Positions 54,832-64,000 of a stretch of DNA of 64,000 nt are shown here, one piece after another. Source of the stretch: Saccharicrinis sp963663905. GTDB taxonomy: Bacteria; Bacteroidota; Bacteroidia; Bacteroidales; Marinilabiliaceae. The notes beneath the pieces are model-generated. The model did not search any database and was not told the DNA's origin. It saw nothing but the letters and a program-made list of their open reading frames with translations. The stretch covers positions 4,340,001 to 4,404,000 of the forward strand of contig OY760657.1 of the NCBI GenBank assembly GCA_963663905.2, in the 5' to 3' direction. The translations under genes were made by a program, and so were the position numbers. Every line of letters starts with the position of its first letter. Within the stretch, counting starts at the first letter, position 1.

Positions 54832-56163
54832 TTGAAGTTTTCAGATCTTAACTTAAATACGCCATTATTAAATGCATTAAGCGACATGGGGCTTGACACA
54901 ACAACTCCCATTCAGGAAGAAATATTTCCGGTTGCCATGTCGGGTCGTGATGTTATTGGTATTGCTCAAACAGGTACAGGTAAAACCATTTCGTATATAC
55001 TTCCACTTTTAAGAAATTTAAAGTTTAGCAAACAACGTCATCCTCGAATTCTTGTATTAGTCCCAACCAGAGAGCTTGTTGAACAAGTTGTAGGAGAGTT
55101 CACCAAACTTACTGAGTACATGAACGTAAGAGTTGCCGGAGTTTATGGAGGAACAAATATCAATACACAAAAGGAAATGGTTTATGCAGGATTGGACGTA
55201 TTGGTGGCAACTCCGGGTAGATTAATAGACCTAAACCTTACCGGCGTATTAAGACTAAAATCAATTCAAAAACTGGTTATTGACGAAGTTGACGAGATGT
55301 TAAATCTGGGATTTAAACCTCAATTAGAAAGAATTGTGGATTTATTACCGGAAAGAAGACAAAACCTTATGTTCTCGGCAACTATAACATACGATGTAGA
55401 AGAGCTTATCAAACATTTCTTTTACGATCCTATTAAAATAGAGGTTGCCCCGGCAGGAAAACCTGTTGACAAAATTTTCCAATCTGCATATAAGGCGCCA
55501 AATTTTTACACTAAAATAAACCTTCTTTTATACCTTTTAGATGTAAACCATGGTATGGATAAGGTTTTATTATTTGTAAAGAGCAGGCAAGTAGCTGATG
55601 TATTATACAACAATTTGGAAGAAATTTTTGAAGATGAGATTGGAGTCATTCACTCTAACAAATCTCAGAATTTTCGTTTTAGAATGGTAAATGAATTTAC
55701 AGAAGGAAATTTAAGAATCTTAATTGCCACAGATTTAATTTCTCGTGGTCTTGATATTTCTAATGTAACCCACGTAATCAATTTCGATTTACCAGATGAA
55801 GCCGAAGCATATGTACACAGAATTGGACGAACAGGTAGAGCCGAAGCTGAAGGTAATGCAATCACATTCATAACCGAACAGGATAAAGAAATATGGCATT
55901 CAATTGAAAAGTTAACCAACACAAAGGTTAATATTGAAGAGCTGCCTAAGGATGTGGAAATATCAGAACTGCAACTTGACAGTGAAGCACCAATTGTTGC
56001 AGGAAAAGCACTGATAAAAACACCTAAGATAGATGCAACCAAAGGTGCTGCATTTCACGAGAAAAAGGAAAAAAATAAAAAAGTTAACCTTGGAGGCTCT
56101 TATCGAAGAAAACTTGCAGAAAAATACAAGAAGCCTAAAACAAGGGGACAGAAACGCAAATAA
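54832..56163 (+). CDS. DEAD-box RNA helicase
   Basis: 443 aa, TTG start supported by the family N-terminus MKFSDLNLNTPLLNALSDMG, the Q-motif TTPIQEE, and a promoter 25 nt upstream. Motif I AQTGTGKT, motif Ib TPGR, motif II is DEVD (IDEVDEM) rather than DEAD, motif III SAT, motif VI HRIGRTGR. The basic C-terminal tail (RRKLAEKYKKPKTRGQKRK) likely binds RNA. A role in ribosome assembly or cold adaptation is typical for this family; the exact paralogue is not identified. Confidence 0.92.
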   Translation: MKFSDLNLNTPLLNALSDMGLDTTTPIQEEIFPVAMSGRDVIGIAQTGTGKTISYILPLLRNLKFSKQRHPRILVLVPTRELVEQVVGEFTKLTEYMNVRVAGVYGGTNINTQKEMVYAGLDVLVATPGRLIDLNLTGVLRLKSIQKLVIDEVDEMLNLGFKPQLERIVDLLPERRQNLMFSATITYDVEELIKHFFYDPIKIEVAPAGKPVDKIFQSAYKAPNFYTKINLLLYLLDVNHGMDKVLLFVKSRQVADVLYNNLEEIFEDEIGVIHSNKSQNFRFRMVNEFTEGNLRILIATDLISRGLDISNVTHVINFDLPDEAEAYVHRIGRTGRAEAEGNAITFITEQDKEIWHSIEKLTNTKVNIEELPKDVEISELQLDSEAPIVAGKALIKTPKIDATKGAAFHEKKEKNKKVNLGGSYRRKLAEKYKKPKTRGQKRK

Positions 56164-56282
56164 TTGTAAGATTAAACAACAAGCCTATCCCTAAAATTTG
56201 TTAATACAACAAATACAATACATCTTTTTAAATTATTATTGTAATTTCGATAGTTACAGGAACAATACTAATTTCATGTATT

Positions 56283-58967
56283 ATGAATAGGGAAAGAAAG
56301 CGTTTAGAAGATTGTTCAACTCAATATATAGAATGGAAAAAATGGGGGCCTTATTTAAGCGAAAGACAATGGGGCACAGTAAGAGAGGATGATGGATCCA
56401 ATGACAACCCATGGCTTTCATTTACACACGATCAATCAAGATCAAGAGTTTACCGTTATGGTGAAGATGGTATTGCCGGAATTAGCGATGACCAACAGCA
56501 TCTATGCTTTGCTCTTAGTTTATGGAACAAAAAAGACCTCATTTTAAAGGAACGTTTATTTGGTTTATCAGGTCCTAAAGGTAACCATGGAGAAGATGTA
56601 AAGGAATACTATTTTTATTTAGATTCCACACCTACTCATTCTTACATGAAGTACCTATATAAGTACCCTTTAAACGAATACCCGTATCTTGATTTAGTTA
56701 AAACAAGCGCAGCCAGAACTAAACAGGATTTTGAATATGAATTACTAGACACCAATGCATTTCAGGATAATCATTATTTGGATGTTTACATAGAATATGC
56801 AAAAAAAGATGTCGATAATATATTAATAAAAATAACAGCACATAACCGTTCATCAGAAGATGCCAGTGTTGTATTATTACCCACATTATGGTTTCGGAAT
56901 ACATGGTGGAATTACAAAACTACAGAACCCCTAATTAAGTTATTAGATGACAATTCTGTAATTGCAACTCACGATGCCTTAGGCAGCTATGTATTAAGCA
57001 CCGAACTTTCGCCTTTATGGTTATTTACAAATAACGAAACTAACCATAAGCGTATACATAACTCCCCCAACTCTTCTCCTTATGTAAAGGATGCTTTTAA
57101 TGAGTTTATTGTTGAACACAAAAGCGAAGCAGTAAATCCTGAACATACTGGCACTAAAGCAGGAGCCATGTTTGATGTTAATATTCCTGCAGGAGGGAAA
57201 GCTGAGTTAAGAATGACTTTAAAAGCTTCCAACAAAGCTAAACACGACTTTAGTAATTTTGAAAATAATCTTAAAAACAAAAAGGAAGAAGCAGATGAAT
57301 TTTACAATGACATCTACCCTCCTAACTGTAAGGAAGACGAAAAAAGAGTCATAAGGCAAGCTCTTGCAGGAATGCTTTGGAGCAAGCAATATTACGAGTT
57401 AGATGTTTCTGAATGGCTTAATGAATACAAAGGAGGCCCCAGAAACTCACTAAGGAATCACGATTGGGAACACTTAAAAAACAACCATATTATCAGCATG
57501 CCCGACAAATGGGAATACCCTTGGTATGCAGTTTGGGATTTAGCTTTTCACACGATCCCACTTACCATGGTTGATCCGTGTTTTGCAAAAGAGCAGCTTA
57601 CATTATTCTTAAGTAAAAAATACCAACATCCAAACGGTCAAATACCAGCTTACGAGTGGAGTTTTAACGATGTAAATCCCCCTGTGCATGCCTATGCTGT
57701 AATAACTCTATACAAGAACCTGAAGCAAATGCTTAACAAAACTGACACAGAGTTTTTAAAGACTTGTTTTGATGGCTTGCATAAAAATTTTCAATGGTGG
57801 ATTAATCACAAAGATCCAACTGCTAAAAATGCATTCCAGGCTGGTTTCCTTGGACTGGATAACATTGGAGTATTTGATAGAAGCCACACCTTACCAACAG
57901 GAGGACACATTGAACAATCCGATGGTAATGCCTGGATGGCATTATATGCTCAAAACATGCTTGAGATATGCCTTGAACTTATTATTCAAGGACATACTGA
58001 ATATAAAAACAAAGCAGTTGACTACTACAATCACTTTCTTGAAATTGCTTCTGCAATGGATAGAATTGGTGATAATGCAGATGAAATGTGGGACGAAAAA
58101 GATCAATTCTTTTATGATGTATTAAGGTTTCCCGATGGAAGCGCAACTCGTCTTAAGGTCAGATCTTTAGTTGGACTTTTACCGATGTGTGCTGTAACAG
58201 TTCTTGAACCGGAACACTTAAAGCTACTTCCTGATTTTGCCAAACATTATCAGTTTATGGTTACAAGAACCAAACGCCTGTCAAAGACCATTGCAAGTCC
58301 AATGATCAAAGGCAAAAACCAAAGGCGTTTACTTGGAATCCTAAACGAAGAAAAGCTTAGAGCAGTTTTAAAAATAATGCTGGATGAAAATGAATTTTTA
58401 AGTCCTTATGGAATTCGGTCACTTTCTAAATATCACGAGGAAAATCCTTATGTATTTAAATGGAATGAAGAAGAATTTACCGTTAAATACATACCTGGCG
58501 AATCAGACAGTTTAATGTTCGGCGGCAATTCAAACTGGCGCGGACCAATTTGGTTTCCCGCAAACACTGTTATTATTCGTTCACTCTACCAACAATATGC
58601 TTTTTATGGCGATGATTTTAAAATAGAGTGCCCAACAGGATCCGGAAACATGATGACATTAATCGAAGTAGCCCTGGAAATCATAAAGAGACTTGAATCT
58701 ATCTTTTTAAAAGATGAAAATGGCTACAGACCCGTATATGGATGGTATAAAGAATTCCAGGAAGACCCTAACTGGGAAAACAACCTGCTTTTCTACGAGT
58801 ACTTCCATGGAGATAACGGAGCAGGAATCGGAGCTAGTCACCAAACTGGCTGGACAGGTATGGTTGCCTACTTAATGGTAATGTTCAGAACTTATAACTT
58901 CAATAAATTAATGGAGAAAGCCCATTGGGATAAAGAAACTCAAATTAAAAAAGAAGACAACGAATAA
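56283..58967 (+). CDS. GH63-family glucosidase
   Basis: 894 aa. No signal peptide, so cytoplasmic. (Alpha/alpha)6-barrel glycosidase of family GH63: the N-terminal domain has WKKWGPYLSERQWGTVREDDG, and the catalytic part has MPDKWEYPWYAVWDLAFH, WSFNDVNPPVHAYAV and SNWRGPIWFPANTVIIRSLY. Bacterial GH63 enzymes act on alpha-glucosides or mannosylglycerate-type compounds; the substrate cannot be read here. Bacterial members are usually annotated only as 'glucosidase'. Followed by an intrinsic terminator. Confidence 0.85.
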   Translation: MNRERKRLEDCSTQYIEWKKWGPYLSERQWGTVREDDGSNDNPWLSFTHDQSRSRVYRYGEDGIAGISDDQQHLCFALSLWNKKDLILKERLFGLSGPKGNHGEDVKEYYFYLDSTPTHSYMKYLYKYPLNEYPYLDLVKTSAARTKQDFEYELLDTNAFQDNHYLDVYIEYAKKDVDNILIKITAHNRSSEDASVVLLPTLWFRNTWWNYKTTEPLIKLLDDNSVIATHDALGSYVLSTELSPLWLFTNNETNHKRIHNSPNSSPYVKDAFNEFIVEHKSEAVNPEHTGTKAGAMFDVNIPAGGKAELRMTLKASNKAKHDFSNFENNLKNKKEEADEFYNDIYPPNCKEDEKRVIRQALAGMLWSKQYYELDVSEWLNEYKGGPRNSLRNHDWEHLKNNHIISMPDKWEYPWYAVWDLAFHTIPLTMVDPCFAKEQLTLFLSKKYQHPNGQIPAYEWSFNDVNPPVHAYAVITLYKNLKQMLNKTDTEFLKTCFDGLHKNFQWWINHKDPTAKNAFQAGFLGLDNIGVFDRSHTLPTGGHIEQSDGNAWMALYAQNMLEICLELIIQGHTEYKNKAVDYYNHFLEIASAMDRIGDNADEMWDEKDQFFYDVLRFPDGSATRLKVRSLVGLLPMCAVTVLEPEHLKLLPDFAKHYQFMVTRTKRLSKTIASPMIKGKNQRRLLGILNEEKLRAVLKIMLDENEFLSPYGIRSLSKYHEENPYVFKWNEEEFTVKYIPGESDSLMFGGNSNWRGPIWFPANTVIIRSLYQQYAFYGDDFKIECPTGSGNMMTLIEVALEIIKRLESIFLKDENGYRPVYGWYKEFQEDPNWENNLLFYEYFHGDNGAGIGASHQTGWTGMVAYLMVMFRTYNFNKLMEKAHWDKETQIKKEDNE

Positions 58968-58969
58968 AT

Positions 58970-59010
58970 AAAAAAGCGGAGTAGAAAACATTAACTACTC
59001 CGCTTTTTTT
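58970..59010. terminator. Bidirectional terminator
   Basis: Stem AAAAGCGGAGTAG / CTACTCCGCTTTT with an AT-rich loop and T/A tracts, between the convergent GH63 and MFS genes. Confidence 0.88.
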
Positions 59011-59025
59011 ATATCATTTAAACAA

Positions 59026-60255
59026 TCATAACTCTGCAAGCTGATCCATCTTTTTATATTGCTTCATTACTATCGAATACAACAAATTACCAACTAAAGT
59101 ACACAAGAACATTCCAACACCTACAGGAATTAAATCTTCCGTATGAAAAAGAGCAATTAAACTTCCTATTATAAAAGATAAAACAAAACGCATAATACCT
59201 ATAGTTGCATTAGCAGATCCAGCCACATTAGGATTATGATTAAGAATTACTGCTGTTCCATTACCAAATATTAATCCTAAGCTACCAATAAAAACAACAA
59301 TACCTACAAATACCAGAACAAACGAAGGCTGACCAAACATCACTGTAATCAATAGCAAAACACCAGCCAACAACTGCAACACTAATCCAGTCCTCAAGAT
59401 ATACATAGGCCTATATTTTTTTAACAAAAAGGTATTGAACAATGACAAAACAATATTTAGTAAAACATTTGCGCCAAACACCAACGGAAACTTCGAAGCA
59501 CTTATCTTAAAATACTCTATATAAATAAAAGATGCCGTTGTTAAAAAAATATACATGCCCGACATGGAAAAGCTTACTGCAAACAGAGTCATTACCGATG
59601 GCTTATGAGAGAAGAACACCTTGTATTTTCCAAACATCTGATCTGAAGTAATCTTGCGGGTAATTAGCTGTTTATCTCTGGATTCAGGAATTAATATTAA
59701 AAACAGAACAAACAGAACAATTGCAAACATAAAAAGAAAGTAGAAAACACCTTTCCACCCCTTCCATTCTACTAAAAAGGAACCTATTACAGGAGCAAAC
59801 AATGGCGCTAACATCATCATCATACTAACAACAGTAACTAACCGGGCCAAATCCTTACCGGAAAACCAATCGCGTATAAATACATTAGCGGTAACAGTAG
59901 CAAAACCACCACCAAAAGCCTGTAATACACGCAAAGCAATAACCTGTTCAACACTATTACACATGGGTATTACAATAGATGCTAATGCATACAACAAAAC
60001 TCCTGTTAATGCAATTGGCTTTCTTCCAAAGGAATCAGACAATGGACCACCTATAAAATTACCAAAAGCAAATCCCAAAAAATACGATGTAATTGTTAAC
60101 TGTATTACATTAATCGGTACATTAAAAAAATCTGACATCAGAGGCATCGCAGCCAGATAGGAATCAATTGCAAATGGAGATAATGTTACCAAGGCTGCTA
60201 ACATTACTGTAATTACGGGTAGTACTTTTGAATTTACATTTTTAATAACAGACAT
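59026..60255 (-). CDS. Bcr/CflA-type MFS drug exporter
   Basis: About 409 aa from ATG 60255; the frame extends to 60309 but those 18 residues precede the family start MSVIKNVNSKVLPVITVML. Twelve TM helices. MFS motif A is GGPLSDSFGRKPIAL between TM2 and TM3, motif C-like GGGFATVTANVFIRDWF in the TM5 area. Proton-driven efflux of bicyclomycin, chloramphenicol or similar compounds is the family theme; the substrate is unknown. No regulator is adjacent. Confidence 0.85.
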   Translation of the reverse strand: MSVIKNVNSKVLPVITVMLAALVTLSPFAIDSYLAAMPLMSDFFNVPINVIQLTITSYFLGFAFGNFIGGPLSDSFGRKPIALTGVLLYALASIVIPMCNSVEQVIALRVLQAFGGGFATVTANVFIRDWFSGKDLARLVTVVSMMMMLAPLFAPVIGSFLVEWKGWKGVFYFLFMFAIVLFVLFLILIPESRDKQLITRKITSDQMFGKYKVFFSHKPSVMTLFAVSFSMSGMYIFLTTASFIYIEYFKISASKFPLVFGANVLLNIVLSLFNTFLLKKYRPMYILRTGLVLQLLAGVLLLITVMFGQPSFVLVFVGIVVFIGSLGLIFGNGTAVILNHNPNVAGSANATIGIMRFVLSFIIGSLIALFHTEDLIPVGVGMFLCTLVGNLLYSIVMKQYKKMDQLAEL

Positions 60256-60650
60256 ATAATTATTTAGTTTATTTTCAACATTACAATAAATAAAACAACT
60301 TAAATCCAATATAGATTCTTAATATTATTTAATTAACTATAGAAAAACACAATTAGCATTTTCGTTCTAAATAAAAGCTTTAAAAGACTTAAAACATAAT
60401 TAAATAAATAATTCCGACCTTATTTTATAATAAAATTACATTCTATAATCGAGCAAAGACATCTTTTCGTCGAGCATTTTATTTCAAACATCGATTATTA
60501 TTTCTGCTCACCACTCAAACTTTTACTTTCGCAGTGCATAAAACAAAAGGAATATTATACCAATCTTAACTTTATTGTTTATAGAATCATCCATAAACTA
60601 ATAAAGTTAATTTTTGGTGAATTTTAAATCAACTAATAATCATATACAGA
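60256..60650 (+). other. Intergenic region with promoter and long leader hairpin
   Basis: 395 bp between divergent genes. It contains a -7-like TACTTTCG (60524-60531) toward the beta-barrel gene and a large hairpin in the predicted leader (next entry). The rest is AT-rich with no gene. Confidence 0.4.
60566..60615 (+). promoter_or_regulatory. Leader hairpin upstream of the beta-barrel gene
   Basis: TTAACTTTATTGTTTAT (60566-60582) pairs with ATAAACTAATAAAGTTAA (60593-60610) with one bulged base, and is followed by TTTTT. It has the shape of an attenuator or of the terminator of a short RNA starting near 60537. Confidence 0.45.
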
Positions 60651-61325
60651 ATGAAGATTACATTTTTATCACTTTTATTTCTTAGTCTTTCTTTATTGAG
60701 TTACTCTCAAGAAAGCGAAGCTACTGCCCCAACTAACAAAAACAAGCTAACTTTTGGCGTATACGGAGGATATAACTATAACTTAAATGCATTCAAGGAG
60801 AGTAATGATGACATCTTCTCATACGACGAAAAAAATGGTGGTTTTAACTACGGAGTTGAATTAGGTTACTTTGTAACCAACAGGTTAAGACCTAGATTAA
60901 AACTTGGGTACAATCAAACTTCTTATTTTGCCAATTGGCTTCAAAGTTCAAATATCTATCAAACAAAAACAAAACTACAATCACTTGAGCTAGATCTGAA
61001 CTTTGACTACTTACTAGTTAATAAAGACAGATTTCAGTTTTTCACATCTGTTGGATTCGTTAGTGAATATACAGCGAATGTAAAATACAAGAACTACGAA
61101 GACGATGGAGACACCAACAGCAGTGATTACAACATATTCAAAGATCCATATCCTGATGCAAGCTTTGGTGCAAACGTATCATTAATTGCAAAAATTAAAC
61201 TATTCGATATTATGAGCTTAAACATAAGCCCGGGTTATAACTATTTCTTTAACAAATTCGAAAGTTCTAACAGCAATCCTTACCAAAGATTCTCAGGAAA
61301 CGTTGGTTTAGAGTGGACATTTTAG
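60651..61325 (+). CDS. Outer-membrane beta-barrel protein
   Basis: 224 aa. Signal peptide (FLSLLFLSLSLLSYSQ), then alternating aromatic strands typical of an 8-10-strand barrel (FGVYGGYNYNLNAF; GGFNYGVELGYFVTNRLRPR; LNISPGYNYFFNKF), ending in aromatic Phe (NVGLEWTF) as BAM substrates do. It resembles small OmpA/PorT-like barrel proteins common in Bacteroidota. Function unknown. It has its own promoter region and terminator. Confidence 0.8.
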   Translation: MKITFLSLLFLSLSLLSYSQESEATAPTNKNKLTFGVYGGYNYNLNAFKESNDDIFSYDEKNGGFNYGVELGYFVTNRLRPRLKLGYNQTSYFANWLQSSNIYQTKTKLQSLELDLNFDYLLVNKDRFQFFTSVGFVSEYTANVKYKNYEDDGDTNSSDYNIFKDPYPDASFGANVSLIAKIKLFDIMSLNISPGYNYFFNKFESSNSNPYQRFSGNVGLEWTF

Positions 61326-61357
61326 ATTAAAAAACCATTACAGTTATATTTTACATA

Positions 61358-61397
61358 TAAAAGGAGATAATAAAACGTTATTATCTCCTTTTTTTAT
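61358..61397 (+). terminator. Terminator after the beta-barrel gene
   Basis: AAAAGGAGATAATAA / TTATTATCTCCTTTT stem followed by a run of T. Confidence 0.88.
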
Positions 61398-61504
61398 TAG
61401 ACATAAGATATACCAACTATAATACAAGTTCGTATCTGAAACTATGTTTCAAAATATTTTAATCTAAGTTTAATGTAATTTTAAACGAATTATCTCTGAT
61501 TTTA

Positions 61505-61559
61505 ACCGAAGAAAAACCGAAGAAAGTCCGAATAAAGTCCGAATATAATCCATTCAAAC
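61505..61559. repeat. 11-bp tandem repeat array
   Basis: Units of exactly 11 bp: ACCGAAGAAAA, ACCGAAGAAAG, TCCGAATAAAG, TCCGAATATAA and a fifth, diverged TCCATTCAAAC. The third/fourth unit junction (GAATAAAGTC, 61530-61539) also forms a 10-bp inverted repeat with GACTTTATTC at 61574-61583. Confidence 0.7.
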
Positions 61560-61609
61560 CTGAGACTTATTACGACTTTATTCCGAACATGCTCCTTTGG
61601 TAATTATTA

Positions 61610-64000
61610 TCACTTTCTATTAGGCTTTTCTTTCAAAGGTTCATCCGGCCATTTATGCTTGGGGTATCTTGCTTTCAATTCCTTTTTAACCTCAAAATAG
61701 GCATTACTCCAAAAGCTCCTTAAATCTCCGGTAATTTGAACAGGTTTAAAACCAGGCGAGAGCAAATGCATCAACAAACTTATCTTTCCTCCATTAATAG
61801 TTGGAGTATCCTGCCAACCAAAAACCTCCTGCAATCGAACCGGCAACACAGGTACGTCACCATTGGCCTGATACTGAATTTTAATTTTAGACCCAGTTGG
61901 TACATCTATCTTTTCAGGTGCCAGTTCATCTAACAACTGTTGTTTTTCATAACTAAGGTGATGTTGCAATACATCTTTCAGGTTGATCTTTTTCAAGTCT
62001 TCAGGCTTCTTAATATTTACCAGATAAGGCGCCAACCATTCTTCATTGTTCTCAAGCAATGTTGCAGTACTTACATCAGGCCATCCTTCTTCCGGATTCC
62101 AGTATTTTAAACTCAATACTCTATTTTGCCATTGAACAACCTCTTTATTCCAATCCAACAACCACTCACCTTCTTTAACAATTGCTTTAGAAATTGCAGA
62201 AATCTTCTGTTCTTCATCATAGTTGGATAATGGTTTGGATTGCAGAACAATATGACCAATACACAAATTCCTCATAGCTGAAAAACCGCCCTTTTTAGTA
62301 TCCCATTCTACCAGATCCTTTTCTTTTACCATCGGGGCCAGATCCTTAGGATTAAGAGGAGATGCAGTAAATATCTTCCCCACAGAATCTCTCATGTTAA
62401 CATGAGCAATGGCAAGCCATGATTCATGAGCAAGCTCGTCTTTATGTCCTGCAGCAGCAATGGCACCATTTGCTAACTTAAACTGCGCATTGTTGCCGGG
62501 CTTTGCATGGGCAATTCTTTCCGGATAGGCGTACACAAGCAACAATCCGGTTTCATAAGGATCAACATCTTCATTATCAATCATCACATCCAACATTTTA
62601 CGATACTGATCTGCAACTTTCTCGATTCTAGTAAGGATTTTATTACTAATTAAACCCCTTCTACTTTTTCTTAGAGCCTCAATACGAAGATTAATATCTA
62701 TTCCGGCATCTTTTGTTAGGGGATCACGCTCTTCTAATATTGCAGCAATATCTGTTGCCAACTCTGTCATCCCTTCCTCCTGAGCCATTAACAACATATG
62801 TGCAATACGCGGATGACAAGGTAACTTATTAATCGACTTTCCATGATTAGTAATTTTACCCTCATCCAAAGCTTCCAGTTGATGCAATAATTCTGAAGCC
62901 TGAGAAACTGCTCCTTTAGGCGGAGGTGTTAACCATATCAGATTATTAGGATTTGAGATTCCCCATACCGCCAGATCCAGCACTAAAGAAGCAAGATCTG
63001 CCTCTAAAATTTCGGGTGTACGATGCTCTCGTAATCTTGAATGAGTAGCTTTAGTCCACATCCGATAACAAACACCCGGGGCAAGTCTACCTGCACGACC
63101 AGCTCTTTGATCAGCAGCATCTTTAGTTATTTCAATAGTTTCCAGTTTTGACAATGCTGTTGAAGGATTAAAACGCATTGTTCTTGAAAAACCACAATCG
63201 ATCACCACCTTAATTCCCTCAATAGTCAAACTGGTTTCTGCAATAGAGGTTGCCAAAACCACTTTTCTTTTACCTTCTCTATTTGGCATGATAGCAGCCA
63301 TTTGTTTTGAAGGTGGCAATTGCCCATACAATGGATAAACCAACACACCCTTCAGGCTGCTCCTTAAAAGAGACTCGCACTTTCTAATTTCGCCTTCACC
63401 CGGTAAAAAGACCAAAACATCACCATCCTCATCCTTAATCACTTTTTTTACAAGTCGCGCAGTCAATTCCGGCAACATCATCATATCTGCATCTCCCTCA
63501 TATTTAATATCAACAGGATATTGACGACCTTCGCTCTGAACAACCTTAGCTTTAAGCAAGGATGACAATACAGGAAGGTTTAATGTAGCCGACATAACCA
63601 TTATTCTCAGATCAGTTCGCAGAACCTGTTGCGATTCTCTGGCCAACGCCAATGCTACATCAGCAAACAAACTTCGTTCATGAAACTCATCAAAAATTAC
63701 AATACCGACATATTCAATGGCATTATCAGACTGAAGCATCCGGGTTAATATTCCTTCTGTAACAACCTCTATTTTTGTTTTATCAGATACACAGTTATCA
63801 AACCTGATTCTATATCCAACAGACTCACCAACCTTTTCACCAAGTAACTGAGCCATCCTCATAGCAATGGTTTTAGCAGCTAACCTACGAGGTTCCAACA
63901 TGATAATTTTCTTATCATTAAGCCACTCCTCATTCATCAAAACCAAAGGTAATAAGGTACTCTTCCCAGCTCCGGCAGGGGCATTTACAATCAGTGTATT
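61610..64000 (-). CDS. hrpB: ATP-dependent helicase HrpB, N-terminus off the edge
   Basis: About 797 codons are visible and the frame is open to the right edge; an internal Met at 63946 is not the start because the Walker A motif (APAGAGKST) lies before it at ~63980. DEAH-type helicase: motif II is DEFHERS, plus VMSATLN, the motif VI region DAADQRAGRAGRLAPG, and the C-terminal HrpB domain ending PKHKWPDEP. HrpB helicases may unwind RNA or DNA; the physiological role is poorly known. Confidence 0.94.
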   Translation of the reverse strand, partial: NTLIVNAPAGAGKSTLLPLVLMNEEWLNDKKIIMLEPRRLAAKTIAMRMAQLLGEKVGESVGYRIRFDNCVSDKTKIEVVTEGILTRMLQSDNAIEYVGIVIFDEFHERSLFADVALALARESQQVLRTDLRIMVMSATLNLPVLSSLLKAKVVQSEGRQYPVDIKYEGDADMMMLPELTARLVKKVIKDEDGDVLVFLPGEGEIRKCESLLRSSLKGVLVYPLYGQLPPSKQMAAIMPNREGKRKVVLATSIAETSLTIEGIKVVIDCGFSRTMRFNPSTALSKLETIEITKDAADQRAGRAGRLAPGVCYRMWTKATHSRLREHRTPEILEADLASLVLDLAVWGISNPNNLIWLTPPPKGAVSQASELLHQLEALDEGKITNHGKSINKLPCHPRIAHMLLMAQEEGMTELATDIAAILEERDPLTKDAGIDINLRIEALRKSRRGLISNKILTRIEKVADQYRKMLDVMIDNEDVDPYETGLLLVYAYPERIAHAKPGNNAQFKLANGAIAAAGHKDELAHESWLAIAHVNMRDSVGKIFTASPLNPKDLAPMVKEKDLVEWDTKKGGFSAMRNLCIGHIVLQSKPLSNYDEEQKISAISKAIVKEGEWLLDWNKEVVQWQNRVLSLKYWNPEEGWPDVSTATLLENNEEWLAPYLVNIKKPEDLKKINLKDVLQHHLSYEKQQLLDELAPEKIDVPTGSKIKIQYQANGDVPVLPVRLQEVFGWQDTPTINGGKISLLMHLLSPGFKPVQITGDLRSFWSNAYFEVKKELKARYPKHKWPDEPLKEKPNRK

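Noticed and set aside
59026..60309. MFS protein start at 60309
   Set aside because: The extra 18 residues precede the family N-terminus, and the ATG at 60255 gives a normal start.

Overview
The window is AT-rich bacterial chromosome, almost certainly from the phylum Bacteroidota. A marine or gut Bacteroidales/Marinilabiliales-type bacterium is my best guess, but only the phylum is well supported. Evidence: promoters of the TAnnTTTG type (a full -33/-7 example lies in front of the purF-like gene), a Bacteroidota-style dcw (division and cell wall) cluster, a glycine-lipid glsA-glsB pair, a DUF5916 outer-membrane protein, and the coaX / TPR / lptC / CNNM / PpiD-like neighbourhood.

Layout. 1-8.5 kb: the 3' end of mfd, a response regulator, coaX, a secreted TPR protein, lptC, a CNNM-type transporter and a PpiD/SurA-like chaperone. 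8.5-24.7 kb: a complete minus-strand dcw operon reading mraZ, rsmH, ftsL-like, ftsI, murE, mraY, murD, ftsW, murG, murC, ftsQ, ftsA, ftsZ, followed by a yqeY-like gene. The DNPR motif of MurE predicts meso-diaminopimelate peptidoglycan. Three CCAC/GTGG boxes at exact 10-bp spacing upstream of mraZ look like the MraZ operator.

24,827-32,609 is an accessory island that I interpret as one transposon of about 7.8 kb. Its ends are 24-bp imperfect inverted repeats (20 of 24 identical, TGT...ACA) flanked by TTTG on both sides, and sub-terminal copies of the same motif lie inside both ends, as in Tn7/Mu-type elements. It carries, left to right: a small serine recombinase; a Cas12f/TnpB-like protein that has lost its RuvC catalytic residues and stops before the zinc finger; immediately after its stop codon a structured non-coding RNA candidate with a pseudoknot, a roughly 25-nt unpaired tail and a strong terminator; two copies of a structured repeat around a broken XRE regulator; a two-TM small protein; a 5'-truncated RHS protein ending in a peptidase S74 chaperone; and a DDE transposase of the TnsB/MuA type reading inward from the right end. 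No TnsC/MuB-type ATPase or TniQ is present. The dead Cas12f-like gene with its RNA and recombinase is the best candidate for an undescribed system: possibly an RNA-guided DNA-binding module in a Tn7-like element.

32.6-64 kb is mostly ordinary chromosome: glsA-glsB, a transglutaminase-like secreted protein, DUF5916, bacteriohemerythrin, small secreted coiled-coil proteins, a cysteine-less lipoamide-dehydrogenase homologue, a serine hydrolase, a PurF-like amidophosphoribosyltransferase, SPOR and Usp proteins, three tandem hairpin repeats behind a STAS gene, an acyltransferase, aspS, tadA, an AlkD-like protein, a DEAD-box helicase, a GH63 glucosidase, a Bcr/CflA-type exporter, an outer-membrane barrel, and the start of hrpB running off the right edge. 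I saw no tRNA, rRNA or CRISPR array.
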